Shown here piece after piece: positions 63,933 to 64,000 of a DNA stretch of 64,000 bases. Below the pieces are notes generated by a model. It was not told the DNA's origin and did not search any database. It was given only the letters and a program-made list of their open reading frames with translations. This DNA comes from Haloactinopolyspora alba (GTDB lineage: Bacteria; Actinomycetota; Actinomycetes; Jiangellales; Jiangellaceae), in contig NZ_PYGE01000020.1 in NCBI RefSeq assembly GCF_003014555.1, positions 26,128-90,127 on the forward strand, in the 5' to 3' direction. The stretch's first letter is position 1. Every line of letters begins with the position of its first letter. Made by a program: the position numbers and the translations under genes.

Positions 63933-64000
63933 TCATGCTGCTGCCGGGTTGGCGAGCAGTTCGTCCAGCGCTTGGGCTGGGGTTTTCAGGTCGAGTGTAG
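63933..64000 (-). mobile_element. IS30-type transposase, C-terminal tip
   Basis: On the minus strand the frame ends TLDLKTPAQALDELLANPAA A-stop (stop at 63933), the closing segment of IS30-family transposases (usually K-T-L-x-W-x-T-P-A-E-x-L). Most of the gene lies beyond the window. The bases just left of it (about 63907-63932) should contain the insertion-sequence inverted repeat. Confidence 0.7.

Overview
This 64 kb window is chromosomal DNA of a high-GC actinobacterium. Nearly every gene is GC-rich in third positions, GTG starts are very common, and several conserved actinobacterial families occur (DUF2530, DUF3027, DUF6114/DUF6230, an XPB-type helicase next to an LCP protein, a HelD/HelR motor, a GroEL ending in Gly-Gly-Met repeats behind CIRCE sites). 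The genus cannot be fixed from the sequence alone. No rRNA, tRNA or CRISPR array was recognised.

Layout. 1-15.7 kb is housekeeping: the 3' end of serC, an rRNA-type methyltransferase-fold protein, thpR, a cupin with a divergent MarR regulator, an MFS pump coupled to its own MarR regulator, a DUF2530 membrane protein, an NCS2 purine permease, a sacsin-like ATPase-fold protein, DUF3027, an MFS protein, a cold-shock protein and a HAD phosphatase. 15.7-19.6 kb holds a divergent pair: a TPR-CHAT (caspase-like) protein and a cytoplasmic subtilisin-family protease. By eye this stretch is somewhat less GC-rich than its flanks. 19.8-22.4 kb is a helicase C-terminal-domain protein.

22.5-42.4 kb reads as one catabolic island, interrupted only by a DUF6114/DUF6230 pair and a cysteine-desulfhydrase-like gene. 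It carries a secreted GH84 hexosaminidase, a secreted GH31 enzyme with an NPCBM domain, and a Tat-exported GH109-type alpha-N-acetylgalactosaminidase. It also has an ABC sugar importer (binding protein and two permeases), a DeoR/AgaR-type repressor, and a divergent operon agaS-ROK kinase-PfkB kinase-class II aldolase with 4-base gene overlaps. Together they suggest extracellular release of N-acetylhexosamine (probably GalNAc, as in mucin-type glycans), uptake, phosphorylation, deamination/isomerisation to tagatose 6-phosphate and cleavage by a tagatose-bisphosphate-type aldolase. No N-acetylhexosamine-phosphate deacetylase is present here. The two GH genes share a 43-base upstream block.

42.4-51.6 kb returns to core genes (LCP, GNAT, XPB helicase, lipoprotein, HelD-like RNA polymerase motor, MFS, HD hydrolase). 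51.7-60.5 kb is accessory: a WXG100-like/polymorphic toxin/immunity operon, a frameshifted small gene, DUF4031 and cutC, a frameshifted epimerase, a frameshifted XRE regulator under a near-perfect palindrome, several tiny genes and a MazEF-type pair. 60.5-64 kb has groEL under two CIRCE elements, a leaderless HTTM-protein operon and the 3' tip of an IS30-type transposase on the minus strand.

Convergent gene junctions carry several families of hairpin repeats: a 55-base element with compensatory changes, a 32-base element in three copies, a CACGAGGC hairpin family, and a cluster of seven TCACCTGATC words. These are among the least explained parts of the window.
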